A stretch of DNA of 64,000 nt from the NCBI GenBank assembly GCA_964556755.1, contig CAZKXI010000005.1:117501-181500 (forward strand), read 5' to 3'. Below are positions 17,906 to 27,457 of the stretch, in pieces; position 1 is the stretch's first letter, and the number at the start of each line of letters is the position of its first letter. A program made the translations under genes and the position numbers. Origin of the DNA: UBA4085 sp964556755. Its GTDB lineage: Bacteria; Acidobacteriota; Aminicenantia; Aminicenantales; UBA4085. The notes beneath the pieces were generated by a model. That model was given only the letters and a program-made list of their open reading frames with translations. It ran no database searches and was not told the DNA's origin.

Positions 17906-18770
17906 TGCCGATCGCCGAGCAGGGCTATCTCCACTGGCAAGGGCGTCCGGCCGCGACCCAGAAGCCCTGGCGGGCCATCAGCCGCCTCGGCATCCGCCTG
18001 GCTTTCCGCCGCAAGTTCTTCAAGCTGACGCTGGGCCTGGCCCTGCTCCCGGCCCTGGTCTTCTCCGTCGGCATCTACCTGGCGGAGACGATCGAGAACT
18101 TCCAGATCTCCATGGGCGGCCGCCGGCAGATTCTGAGCGTCGATCCGAAGTTCTTCCAGACCTACTTCACCTCGGACTTCCTCTACTTCATGATCATGAT
18201 GATGATGATCCTGGCCGGCTCGGGCCTCATCGCCGACGATCTCAAGTCGGGCAGCCTGCAGCTCTACTTCGCCCGGCCGCTGCGCAAGCGCGATTACCTG
18301 CTCGGCAAGCTGGGCGTGACGGGCTTCTTCGCCCTCCTGGTGACGCTCGTGCCCGGGATCGTCTTCATCCTCCTCAAGGCCATCTTCGCCGGCGGCTTGC
18401 AGCTACTGGCAGCCCATCCCTGGCTGCCCCTGTCCGTCATCCTCTACTCGCTCTTCCTGGCCGTCCTCTTCTCCCTGGCCACTCTCTTCTTCTCGGCCCT
18501 CAGCAAGAACCGCCGCTTCGCCGGCATCATGCTGTTTCTGGTCTACTTCGGCTCCCAGGTGGCCTACGCCGTCTTCGACGAGATCTTCCGCGTCCCGGAG
18601 CTCGGCTGGCTCTCCATCCAGGTCAATCTCCAGCAGGTCGGGGCGGCCCTCTTCGGCGGGAGCCCGCCGGTGAACGCCCCCTGGCCCGTCTCCGCCCTCA
18701 TCCTGGCCGGGCTGGCCGGAGTGGCGATCTTCTTCCTCTTCAAGCGCATCCGCAGCGTCGAGGTGATCCG

Positions 18771-18774
<4 letters not shown>
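17905..18774 (+). CDS. ABC-2 type permease
   Basis: A 289-residue membrane protein with about six hydrophobic segments, including LTLGLALLPALVFSVGIYL and YFMIMMMMILAGSGLIADD, and the ABC-2 feature DLKSGSLQLYFARPLRKRDY, where family members contact the ATPase. Its ATG overlaps the preceding TGA. It is probably the partner of the preceding ATPase in an exporter of unknown substrate. Confidence 0.85.
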
Positions 18775-19690
<916 letters not shown>

Positions 19691-19694
<4 letters not shown>

Positions 19695-20485
19695 GCTCTT
19701 GGAGCGCGTTCCGCACCGTCTTCGGCTTCTTCTGGTTCGCCGTCCGCCGCTCCCGCCGGACCCGGCTGATGGCCCTGGCCGGGATCCTCCCGGTCCTGGC
19801 CGCCCTGGCCATCCAGGCCGAGCGCTGGTTCCGGGGCTCGGGCGGGCCGAGCGGGCTGGCCCTCTTCTCCAACATGATCCTGGCTTTCTACCTCCAATTC
19901 CTGGTCATCATCCTGGCGGTCTTCTACGGCACCTCGGTCCTGTCCGAGGAGGTCGAGGGCAAGACCCTGGCTTACCTGACCACCCGGCCGGTGCCCAAGG
20001 CGGCCATCATCCTGGGCAAGTATGCCGCCTATGCGAGCTGGACCGGCATCCTGATCGCCGCCGGCGCGCTTCTCTCCTTCCTCGTCCTCAATGCCGACAG
20101 CCTGGCCGATCCGATGGCTTGGGCCCTGCTGGCCCGGACGGCGGCCGTCCTCGTCCTCGGCCTGTGGGCTTACTTGGCCCTCTTCACCTTGGCCGGGGCG
20201 GCCCTGAAGAAATCCATGCTCGTCGGGCTTGTCTTCGGCTTCGGCTGGGAGACGATCGTCCAGTACCTGCCGGGCTCGACCCAGAAGCTCACGGTCGTGC
20301 ACTACCTCAAGTCCATCCTCCGCCCCGACACCCCCAGCCCGCAGGGCTTCAAGTCGTTCCTCTTCGTCCGGCTCGAGCCCAGCCCGCCCCTCCTGTCGAT
20401 CCTCATCCTCCTCCTGATCACGGCCGCGGCCCTGGCCTTGGCCGTCCGCGTCTTCCGCCGCCGCGAGTACCAGTCCGAGGACTGA
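19691..20485 (+). CDS. ABC-2 type permease
   Basis: A 264-residue membrane protein with about six transmembrane segments (MALAGILPVLAALAIQ, LQFLVIILAVFYG, ILIAAGALLSFLVL, a VLVLGLWAYLALFTLAG segment and a C-terminal LSILILLLITAAALALA). It has the ABC-2 loop EEVEGKTLAYLTTRPVPKAA. The start ATG overlaps the stop of the preceding ATPase. Last gene of the export operon; the next gene has its own promoter. Confidence 0.85.
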
Positions 20486-20493
20486 TTCCCGCC

Positions 20494-20523
20494 TTGACAC
20501 TCCGAAGCCGGGAAGGCTACCAT
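20494..20523 (+). promoter_or_regulatory. Candidate promoter of the 268-residue gene
   Basis: TTGACA (20494-20499), 18-base spacer, TACCAT (20518-20523); the ATG is 40 bases further on, with AAGGGAG as ribosome-binding site. Confidence 0.45.
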
Positions 20524-20562
20524 CCCGGCCGAGTCCACGAGCTCTTTCGAAGGGAGATCGCC

Positions 20563-21369
20563 ATGAATCTCGGCCGCAAGCTTCTGGTCGTCGCCTGTCT
20601 CCCGCTTTTGGCCGCTCCGGCTCCGGCCGCGTCCGGGGGCCAGTACACCAGCTCGCACGGCTATAGCTTCAATAATCCCGTCTCGGCCTTCTGCAACGAC
20701 CTGACTTGGAACGCCATGAACGCGCGATTGGCCTATAAGGCCATGCTCAAGCGGAAGGGCTACTCCGATTCCCAGATCGAGGCCATGTCGACGAAGCGGA
20801 TGGTCGAGATTCTGGGCGCCGAGACCGAATCCGGCCCCGTCCCGTCGCCGGCCGTCGCGGCGGCCAGCCGATTCAAGCCGTCCGGGACGAGGCTGTATCT
20901 GCCGGACCTGGCTCGAAGCCTGGCCTCCGACGCCGAAGGCCGCCGGGCCCTGCTTCAGGTCTTCGAAGCCGGTCTGAAAGCCTACGAGGAGGGCGCGGCG
21001 GAAGCGGGCTTCGTCAATGACCTGGCCGGGGCCATGGCCTACTTCATCGGGGTCTCTTATTATCTCATCCGGGGCGAAGAGCCGGACGAGAAGGGCTTGG
21101 ACGAAGTCGGCCTGGCCCTGCGCCGGTCCATGGACACGCCGCGGGTGAAAGCCATCTCCGACTCCGAGAAGCAGAGGTTCTACGAGCTGATGATAGGCTT
21201 GGGAACGTACTTGGCGGCCGTCTACGGCCAAGCGGCGCGGGACGGGGACGAGAAGGCGGCGGAGGCGGTCCGCAAGGCCGCGGGGGAGAGCTTGAAGGGA
21301 TTCCTCGGTCTCGAGCCGGCTTCGATCCGGATCACCCGCGCCGGCCTGGAGATAGCCGGCGCTCGCTGA
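20563..21369 (+). CDS. Secreted protein of unknown function (DUF6683-like pattern)
   Basis: A 268-residue protein with a signal peptide (LLVVACLPLLAAPAPAASGG). The mature part starts with an aromatic/Asn-rich stretch, has a variable linker (about residues 88-105) and then an all-helical region with FEAGLKAYEEG, DLAGAMAYFIGVSYYLI and a second helical repeat FYELMIGLGTYLAAVYGQA. The pattern of paired helices with a DxAxAMAYF-like motif recalls DUF6683 proteins, from memory and at low confidence. No catalytic residues are seen. It has its own promoter and sits downstream of the ABC operon. Confidence 0.7.
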   Translation: MNLGRKLLVVACLPLLAAPAPAASGGQYTSSHGYSFNNPVSAFCNDLTWNAMNARLAYKAMLKRKGYSDSQIEAMSTKRMVEILGAETESGPVPSPAVAAASRFKPSGTRLYLPDLARSLASDAEGRRALLQVFEAGLKAYEEGAAEAGFVNDLAGAMAYFIGVSYYLIRGEEPDEKGLDEVGLALRRSMDTPRVKAISDSEKQRFYELMIGLGTYLAAVYGQAARDGDEKAAEAVRKAAGESLKGFLGLEPASIRITRAGLEIAGAR

Positions 21370-21415
21370 CGGCCGGGCTCATCACGCCGCTAAGCGGGAT
21401 GAGTAGGGGAAAAAA

Positions 21416-21726
21416 GGTTCTTCTCCCATCTGCGGGAGAGAAGACGGTTCGATGTGTCGGCCAACGGCGAAATCGCGAGGGCGCAGCCTTATTCCACAGA
21501 TCTCTGAGGGCACCCAGCGGGCGCCGAGGGATGTTTGAGCACGCATTAGTCCCACGGTATCGCGATGGAGTGGGGGGTCTCGAAGGACCTGATCATCAGG
21601 CATGCGGAGTTCCGTCCTCGTGGTGACACGCGAAGTGCTGTCACCGCGAGGATGGAAAAGGGCGAGTTGCGCCCGAAGCCGCCGGGACGATGCATCGAAC
21701 CGTCTCCCGCGAATGGGAGAAGAACC
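21416..21726. repeat. Palindromic intergenic element, copy B
   Basis: The gene-free stretch 21370-21801 holds this element. Its ends are long inverted repeats: GGTTCTTCTCCCAT...CGGTTCGATG (21416-21454) and the inverse CATCGAACCG...GGGAGAAGAACC (21693-21726). The left arm has a 5-base insertion. GTCGGCCAACGGCG (21456-21469) and a CCTCG...CGAGG hairpin (21616-21651) match features of copy A, but the stem bases inside the hairpin differ in a pair-preserving way. No reading frame is convincing here. Confidence 0.7.
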
Positions 21727-21778
21727 CAAAAAAAAGCCCCGCCCCGGATCCGGGCGGCCGGACGCGGGACGGGGCGGA
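21727..21778 (-). terminator. Intrinsic terminator of the 393-residue lipoprotein gene
   Basis: On the minus strand a GC-rich stem (CCGCCCCGTCCC... with ...GGGGCGGGGC) is followed by eight T (21735-21728). It abuts element B. Confidence 0.75.
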
Positions 21779-21801
21779 GAGTCGGAGCCGGTCGCGCCGG
21801 G

Positions 21802-22983
21802 CTACTGCTTGATCTCTTCGGTAGCCGGAGCGGGGGTCTCCGTCGTCGGCGTCTCGTCGATCTTCAGCTCGCCGCCGATCTTGTCCTTGACCTCGGACTC
21901 GACGATCTTGCTCAGCTTGACCAAGAGCTCCTCGGGCAGAAGGGCCTTGATGGTGACGTTGTCGGCCCCGGAGCTGATCTCGATCTTGCCCAGCAGCTCG
22001 CCGATCTCGGGCTTCTCGCCGGCGGCCAGGGCGCCCATGGACTTGAAGCCGGTCAGCATGTCGGCCAGCTCCTTGTTCTTGCCGGCGTCGGCCGTGACCG
22101 CCTTGAAGGCCAGGTCCAGCGTCTTGTTGGCATAGTCCATGTGCATGACCATGGCCTTCAGCGAGGACAGCGAGCTCAGCATGGGCGTCGACTCGACCAT
22201 CTTCTTGACGTCTTCGGGCTTGAAGGGGATAACGCCCCAGATCATAGCCGTCTTCTTGGCCGTCTTCAGCAGGGCGGCCAGCTCGGGGTTGTCCTTGGCG
22301 CTGCCGGCCTTCTTCTTGACCACGTCGCAGACGGCCTTGACGTCGTCGACCGGACCGATGGCGATGTTGGAGGCGTCCAGGAAGGCGCCCATCATCGGTT
22401 TCTCGGGGGTCTCGGGGACGGACAGCTCCACTTGAGGCTCCGCCTCGGGGGCGACGTCGGTCCCTTCCACGGGGGGGGTCTGCTCGGCGGGCTTGTCCTC
22501 GCCGACCGCGGGCTCCTCGGGCTTGACTTCCTCGGCCTTCTCGATGATCTCGATGGTCGCGATACCCTCGTACTCGCCCTCGATGAACTTGGCCTGGTTC
22601 TCCTTCATCTTGGCCAGGAGAGCCGCCTTGTCATACTTGAGGTTGATGATGCCGAAGCCGGAGGGGGAGCTTCCTTCGCCGCCCGTCAGCTTGCCGGTCA
22701 TTCCCAGGGCCAGGTAGGAGATGTCCTTGCGGGGATCGAGGCCCGTCTTGGTGATGAACTCCTGCAGGCCTTCCGCGTTCTTGGGCTCGGCCAGGGCCTT
22801 GGCCACGAACTCGATGGCCATGGCCTTGTTGACGTCGATGAAGACCACGCCCGCGACGTCCTTGGGCATCAGATTCAGGATGTCCTGCACCTTGGCGGCG
22901 CCGGGTCCGCCGCCTTTCTGGCAGGCGCCCAAGCTCAGCAATCCCAAGGCCAGGACAAGCGTCCAAACAGCGGCTTTTTTCAT
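21802..22983 (-). CDS. Lipoprotein of unknown function, 393 residues
   Basis: It begins with a lipoprotein signal, MKKAAVWTLVLALGLLSLG followed by Cys20. The mature part starts with KVQDILNLMPKDVAGVVFID, a pattern seen in proteins that score per-residue error or substrate decoys, but I assign no function. A Pro/Glu-rich spacer (about residues 160-195) divides two alpha/beta halves, each with a VxxIDVNKAM- or IAIGPVDDVKAV-like unit, and the C-terminus is Thr/Pro/Glu-rich. The ATG at 22983 follows a GAGGATTCATC leader. It is alone on the minus strand with its own terminator. Confidence 0.72.
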   Translation of the reverse strand: MKKAAVWTLVLALGLLSLGACQKGGGPGAAKVQDILNLMPKDVAGVVFIDVNKAMAIEFVAKALAEPKNAEGLQEFITKTGLDPRKDISYLALGMTGKLTGGEGSSPSGFGIINLKYDKAALLAKMKENQAKFIEGEYEGIATIEIIEKAEEVKPEEPAVGEDKPAEQTPPVEGTDVAPEAEPQVELSVPETPEKPMMGAFLDASNIAIGPVDDVKAVCDVVKKKAGSAKDNPELAALLKTAKKTAMIWGVIPFKPEDVKKMVESTPMLSSLSSLKAMVMHMDYANKTLDLAFKAVTADAGKNKELADMLTGFKSMGALAAGEKPEIGELLGKIEISSGADNVTIKALLPEELLVKLSKIVESEVKDKIGGELKIDETPTTETPAPATEEIKQ

Positions 22984-23264
22984 GATGAATCCTCCTCTCC
23001 CTATCATACGAAATCAACCCTCTCGGGGTTCTCCCCGGAGCATAGCACAGGGCCGCCGGGGGATACAATGGCGGCGCATGCGGCCCCGGGTCCCAGCCAT
23101 GGCCGCGCGAAGGCCATTTCCCTCATCCGTGGGATGGGGCCGAGGGAGCCCATCCGCGGAGAATGGCACGGGGAAGGAGAGATGGCCTTCGGGGCGGGAT
23201 TGGTATATATAACCTCCGCGCCTCCGGACAGGGCTCGGCTTTGTCGGGAGGCCGGGAGGATTCC

Positions 23265-23825
23265 ATGCCCGAGCTTTCGCCGCTGCAAGGCCTGATGGAG
23301 AGCCGCCGCAGCATCCGCCGCTACTTGGACCGGCCGATCGAGAGGGAGAAGATATTGTCGTGCCTGGAAGCGGCCCGGATCGCCCCTTCCGCCGAGAACG
23401 CCCAGACCTGGCGCTTCCTGGTCATCGACGATCCCGGGATCAAAGAGCGCTTCTCTCATGCCGCCTTCTCGGGCCTCTACCGCATGACCCGCTTCGCCGC
23501 GCAAGCCCCCGTCCTGGTCCTGATGATGTCCCGGCTCGATATCCTGGCCAACCGGCTCGGCCGCGGTGTCCAGGGCATCCCCTACCACCTGCTCGACATG
23601 GGCATCGCCGGCGAGCACTTCGTCCTGCGGGCCGAAGAGCTGGGGCTGGGGACCTGCTGGATCGGCTGGTTCTCCGTGCGGGCCGCCCGGCGATTCTTCC
23701 GCATCCCCCGATCCTACAAGATCCTGTCCCTCATGGCCGTCGGATACCCCGCTTCGCGGCCGCCCGGCGCCCGCGTCCGCAAGGCCCTCGACGAGATCGC
23801 CCGCTTTAACGGCTTCCGGGAATAG
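23265..23825 (+). CDS. Nitroreductase-family protein
   Basis: A 186-residue FMN-binding oxidoreductase. The N-terminal ESRRSIRRYLDRPIERE, APSAENAQTWRF (flavin and nicotinamide contacts) and the C-terminal half with ELGLGTCWIGWF and MAVGYP are characteristic. Such enzymes reduce nitro or quinone compounds with NAD(P)H, or act in flavin destruction or dehalogenation; the exact substrate is unknown. GGGAGG precedes the ATG at 23265. A repeat element begins two bases after the stop. Confidence 0.87.
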   Translation: MPELSPLQGLMESRRSIRRYLDRPIEREKILSCLEAARIAPSAENAQTWRFLVIDDPGIKERFSHAAFSGLYRMTRFAAQAPVLVLMMSRLDILANRLGRGVQGIPYHLLDMGIAGEHFVLRAEELGLGTCWIGWFSVRAARRFFRIPRSYKILSLMAVGYPASRPPGARVRKALDEIARFNGFRE

Positions 23826-23827
23826 AG

Positions 23828-24040
23828 CGGTTCTCCGCCCAATCCCGGGAAGGGCGTTTCAGGGCCCAGGCCACGGCTGCTTGGTTGAGCCTGCACCCCG
23901 GTTCGGGTCGGGCCGTGGAGTCCTGGCTCGATCATGCTCGCGGCTCTCCATCTCGCGGCGGCCGACACGGGCTCAACCGGCGCTTTTCCGCCGTTGGCCT
24001 GGACCCCGAACCGCTTGCCTTCCCGGAAATCAGGGAAGAA
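23828..24040 (-). repeat. Palindromic intergenic element, copy C (inverted relative to copy A)
   Basis: Read on the minus strand it follows copy A closely. TTTCCGGGAAG and CGGTTCGGGGT (24040-24003) are followed by GGCCAACGGCGG and CGCCGGTTGAGCCC (23999-23969). Then come GATGGAGAG, ATGATCGAGCC, AGGCTCAACCAAGC and a terminal CCTTCCCGGGATTGGGCGGA. The 9-bp stem GGTTGAGCC/GGCTCAACC is kept (23883-23891 with 23970-23978). It lacks the two extra hairpin modules of copy A, so the core is the conserved part. Confidence 0.75.
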
Positions 24041-24085
24041 AAAAGCCCCCACTTCCGGGCCGGAGGCGGCGCGGGAATGGGGGCT
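24039..24085 (-). terminator. Intrinsic terminator of the 341-residue gene
   Basis: Minus strand AGCCCCCA (about 24085-24078) pairs with TGGGGGCT (24052-24045), followed by six T (24044-24039). It overlaps the end of repeat copy C by two bases. Confidence 0.75.
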
Positions 24086-24108
24086 GAGGGGGCGGCGCCG
24101 AGGCGCCG

Positions 24109-25134
24109 TTACTTCTTCTTGTAGTCGGCCGGAACCTGAAGCGACTCGGGCGCGACCGCAGCCGCCTCGATCGACAGGACCTCCGTCCGGAAGGACAGGG
24201 CCGGGGCCTTCTCCTCCTCGGGATTGGGCTTCTTCTTCAGGAGATCCTTGCCCAGCTGGCCGAGCCGGCCGCGGATGCCGCCGGCCGCCTCCTCCTGGGC
24301 CTCGGCCGGCTTGGCCTTGGGGGCGGGGGCGTAGCGGCCGTCGATCAGGACGGGATAGCCCTTGATCTTGGCCATCTCGCGGGCCATCACCGCGGCATCG
24401 GGCTTCATCTTGGAGCCGCCGCTGACGGGATCGAGTCCGGCCAGGATGGCGATCCACTCCGTGCCGAGCACGTCGCGCTGCATCTTGTCCATGTCCAGGC
24501 CCATGGCCTTGAGGTAGGCCCGCCCGAAGGCCATCTCCTCGGCCTGGGCGCTCTTGAGGGCCGCCGTCTCCGCGGTCGTCCAGACGTCGGACTCGAGGCG
24601 GTCGGTGCCCTTGTCGCCGGTCTTGATGTTCTCCCAGTCCACGGTCCAGCGGACCTGGTGCTCGCGGCAGTCGAAGCCGTTGATGGTCTGGGACTGGCCG
24701 GTCGCGGTGACCTTGAGCTCGCTGCGGACGATGCGGATGTCCGACTCGGCCGGGGCTCCCTCGGCCGGCTTCTGGCCGGCCTCGGACAAGGCGGCGTCGC
24801 GCTCTTTGACGAACTCCTCGATCGAGCTGACGGTGTAGGTCTTGCGCTTATGGTCGATCTGCGTGATGGTCAGGGCGGGCAGATCGACCAGCTCGCCGGT
24901 CCTGCCGGAGCGGAAGATGGTCTTGCCGGCCAGGCCGCCCAGCAGGCCCTTGCCCTTGAACTCGCTGTCCGTCTCGGTCAGCTTGCGGTCCGAGGTCAGT
25001 CTCTCGGTGGTCTGCGTGGTGAACGTGCCCAGGGTCTTGAAGGACAGGCTGGACTTGGAGGACTTGACGACCCCGGCGAAGGCCGGAGCCAGCAGGACGA
25101 GGGCCGCCAGGGCGGCGATGGCGATGCGCTTCAT
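24109..25134 (-). CDS. Secreted protein of unknown function, 341 residues
   Basis: It has a signal peptide (IAIAALAALVLLAPAFAG). The mature protein has beta-rich LTSDRKLTETDSEFKGKG and ITQIDHKRKTYTVSS segments, then INGFDCREHQVRWTVDWE, a pattern common to periplasmic DUF4412-like proteins that bind hydrophobic ligands (recalled, not tested). A helical middle and an Ala/Lys/Glu-rich linker precede a short C-terminal conserved end (LSFRTEVLSIEAAAV). The ATG has AAAGGAG upstream and a promoter at 25161-25190. Confidence 0.7.
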   Translation of the reverse strand: MKRIAIAALAALVLLAPAFAGVVKSSKSSLSFKTLGTFTTQTTERLTSDRKLTETDSEFKGKGLLGGLAGKTIFRSGRTGELVDLPALTITQIDHKRKTYTVSSIEEFVKERDAALSEAGQKPAEGAPAESDIRIVRSELKVTATGQSQTINGFDCREHQVRWTVDWENIKTGDKGTDRLESDVWTTAETAALKSAQAEEMAFGRAYLKAMGLDMDKMQRDVLGTEWIAILAGLDPVSGGSKMKPDAAVMAREMAKIKGYPVLIDGRYAPAPKAKPAEAQEEAAGGIRGRLGQLGKDLLKKKPNPEEEKAPALSFRTEVLSIEAAAVAPESLQVPADYKKK

Positions 25135-25160
25135 GTTGTCTACTCCTTTCCTATAGAAAC

Positions 25161-25190
25161 AGTATGATATAAGATCCTCCCCCCTGTCAA
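25161..25190 (-). promoter_or_regulatory. Promoter of the 341-residue gene
   Basis: Minus strand TTGACA (25190-25185), 18-base spacer, CATACT (25166-25161), about 27 bases before the start codon. Confidence 0.5.
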
Positions 25191-25358
25191 CCCCGCGGGG
25201 ACAGGGGGCCGCCGGCGCGACTCGAATCCGGAAGCCCGAGGGACGCCGGGCCGGGACGGAAGGGAATAGTGTAGTCGAGTCGGCCGGCCGGCGCAACGAT
25301 CCGGGCCGCGCGCCGTTTTATGCTAAAATAGCCGTCCTTCGACCACGGAGATCGATCC

Positions 25359-26279
25359 ATTTTCGAGCCGAGTCCGCAACCCGATCGAGCCGGCCTCCGC
25401 CGCCGGGCCGGGCTTTTGGCCCTCTCGGCCGTCCTCCATGGCGTGCTGATCTTCGCCGCCTTCCGGGTCAAGGGGACCTATAAGATCTTCGACTTGAGGG
25501 CCTCGGCCCGGGACGCCATCTTGGTCCCCCGTGACGCCGCCCGCTTCCCCGTCGCCGTCCGGCCGTCGCCCGATGCGGGGAGCCGTGCGGCCGGAGGGGC
25601 TCCCCCCGCCGAAAAGACGAATCCGTCGGACGCCTTGCCGGGCCGCCAAGCCTCCGCGGCACCCGTGGACGCGGGCGCCGGGCGGCCCGTGACCTCCGGA
25701 GACGCCGCCCCGGATTCGGCCGCCGACGGAGCGGCCGGCGGCCGGGGCGTCGCCGGAAGCCTCGGATTCAAGCTGACCTATTCCGCGGCGGACGCCAAGA
25801 TCAGCCTGTCCAAGCCGGCTTCCGCGATCGAGGACGTCCTCGTCCCGTCCGGGCTGTACCGGGACTATTCCGGGCTGAACCTGTCGGTGGATGGCCCCCG
25901 GGCCGGCGGCGGGGGAGCGCGCAGCGTCCGTCAAGCCGTACCGCGGGCCAAGGGTTCGGCCGGCGGGGCCGCGGTGGCCATCAAGCTTCCGAGCCTCGAC
26001 TTCAAGCCCTGGGCGGGCCAGGTCCTGGAGAAGATCCAGAAGAGCTGGTCCCTGCCGGGCGGTTCGGGATCCGGATGGAAGGGAGAGGTCGGCATCCGGT
26101 TGATGGTGGCCAGGGACGGCCAGGTCCTGGGCGCCGATCTGGACGCGCCCTCCAAGATCGACCTCCTCGACCAGGCCGCTCTCAAGGCCGTCGCCGCCGC
26201 ATCGCCTTTCCCGGCCCTGCCGGACGCCTTCACCCCCACCAGCCTCGAGGTCTACCTTGTCTTCCGATACGGCGATTAA
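25359..26279 (+). CDS. TonB-like energy-transducer protein, probable ATT start
   Basis: A 306-residue protein with one N-terminal membrane segment (LLALSAVLHGVLIFAAF), a long Ala/Gly/Pro-rich periplasmic linker and a C-terminal TonB-like domain (QVLEKIQKSWSLPGG to LEVYLVFRYGD). It would couple inner-membrane proton force to outer-membrane receptors such as the one at 11.8 kb. No ATG or GTG precedes the membrane segment. An ATT at 25359 has GGAG 8 bases upstream and gives the expected basic cytoplasmic tail (RAGLRRRAG); a TTG at 25416 is the alternative. The next gene starts inside its 3' end. Confidence 0.72.
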   Translation: MFEPSPQPDRAGLRRRAGLLALSAVLHGVLIFAAFRVKGTYKIFDLRASARDAILVPRDAARFPVAVRPSPDAGSRAAGGAPPAEKTNPSDALPGRQASAAPVDAGAGRPVTSGDAAPDSAADGAAGGRGVAGSLGFKLTYSAADAKISLSKPASAIEDVLVPSGLYRDYSGLNLSVDGPRAGGGGARSVRQAVPRAKGSAGGAAVAIKLPSLDFKPWAGQVLEKIQKSWSLPGGSGSGWKGEVGIRLMVARDGQVLGADLDAPSKIDLLDQAALKAVAAASPFPALPDAFTPTSLEVYLVFRYGD

Positions 26280-27357
26280 GCGGCTCGTCCGGATCGCGGC
26301 CGCCCTGGCCCTGCTGGCGCCGGCTCTCGCGGCCCAGTGGAAAGGCGAGGCGGCGCGCCTGATCGGGGTCGAGAAGAAGTACGCGGAGGCCTCGCGGATG
26401 CTGGAGGCCGGCCTGCCCGGCTATCCGGCCGCGGACAAGGCCGATGCGGCCGCCCTGCTGGCCTACTGCCACAGCCGGCTCGCGGACGAAGCCGGCGAGA
26501 CGCGCTGGATGGTCGAGTTCATGGACGCCTACGGCGGCGGCGACTCGGGCTTCGTCTATATGGGCCTCCTGCCCCAGGCGGACGTCCTCGGCTTCTTGAC
26601 CCGCTGGAGGGCGCGCTACCCCCGCATCGTCGGCATCTCCCTCGTCAAGGGAGTCGGCGAGGACGTCATCATGCCCGAAGGCATCCTGCCGCTGGCCGTC
26701 GAGATGGCCGCCCCGGCCTTCTACAAGTTCTCGGGCGGCGGGGAGGCGGACAAGGCCGGGCAGCTCCTGGCCGGCTTCAACGTCATCGCCCTGGACGCCA
26801 ACCGGCTGTTCCTGGCTTCCGGCCGCCATACCTACCGCCTGGAAGTCATGTCGGGCCGCCTCGTCCTCAGCCGGACGATCGACCTGGCCGTCGAGGTCGC
26901 CTCCTCGCTGCCCCAGTCCGAGGCGGCGGCACCGGGGCAGTCCGCGCGTCCCCTGGAATACTCCTTGACCCTCTACATCGGCGGCGAGCCGGTGATGGAG
27001 AGCCGCAAGACGATCCGAACCGTGCCGATGGACCTGGGGATCATGCCGAACCAGAACCCCTTCGGCTTCAAGCCGGACTACGCCGTCCGCAAGGATGATC
27101 CGTCCCGCATCGGCGGCGTCAGCGTGCTGAATGCCATCGGCTACGTCTACGGCCTGCTGAAGGACCTGTTCGCCAAACGGGGCAAGAAGGGCGTCCCGCC
27201 GCCGAAGGTCGAGACGGTCCAGGACCTGAGCCTGACCTTCGCCTCCAAGGACGCCGACGGGATCGACTACGAGACAAAGATCGGCCTGAAGCTCTCCTCC
27301 CGGGCCCTGCCCTACGCCCTCCGGGCGCCGAATCCCGGCTCCGTCCCGTCGCGCTGA
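26257..27357 (+). CDS. Secreted protein of unknown function, 366 residues
   Basis: A TTG start with GAGG 6 bases upstream overlaps the TonB-like gene by 23 bases, so the two are co-translated. It has a signal peptide (VRIAAALALLAPALAAQ), then helical, TPR-like N-terminal repeats (KKYAEASRMLEAGLPGY, AALLAYCHSRLADEAG) and a beta-rich C-terminal half that includes LEYSLTLYIGGEPVMES. No enzyme motif is visible. The operon context suggests a periplasmic partner of the TonB-like protein; the function is unknown. Confidence 0.7.
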   Translation: MSSDTAIKRLVRIAAALALLAPALAAQWKGEAARLIGVEKKYAEASRMLEAGLPGYPAADKADAAALLAYCHSRLADEAGETRWMVEFMDAYGGGDSGFVYMGLLPQADVLGFLTRWRARYPRIVGISLVKGVGEDVIMPEGILPLAVEMAAPAFYKFSGGGEADKAGQLLAGFNVIALDANRLFLASGRHTYRLEVMSGRLVLSRTIDLAVEVASSLPQSEAAAPGQSARPLEYSLTLYIGGEPVMESRKTIRTVPMDLGIMPNQNPFGFKPDYAVRKDDPSRIGGVSVLNAIGYVYGLLKDLFAKRGKKGVPPPKVETVQDLSLTFASKDADGIDYETKIGLKLSSRALPYALRAPNPGSVPSR

Positions 27358-27401
27358 ACCGCGGGGCCCGCCCTGCGTACGTCTCAAGGGGCCGCCCGGG
27401 C

Positions 27402-27430
27402 TTGTCCGAAAGCCCCCCATCGGCCATAAT
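27402..27430 (+). promoter_or_regulatory. Sigma-70-type promoter of the plus-strand ABC operon
   Basis: TTGTCC (27402-27407), 17-base spacer, CATAAT (27425-27430), 27 bases before the ATG at 27458. Confidence 0.55.
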
Positions 27431-27457
27431 AGAGAAGCTCGACATGGGAGGGACATC

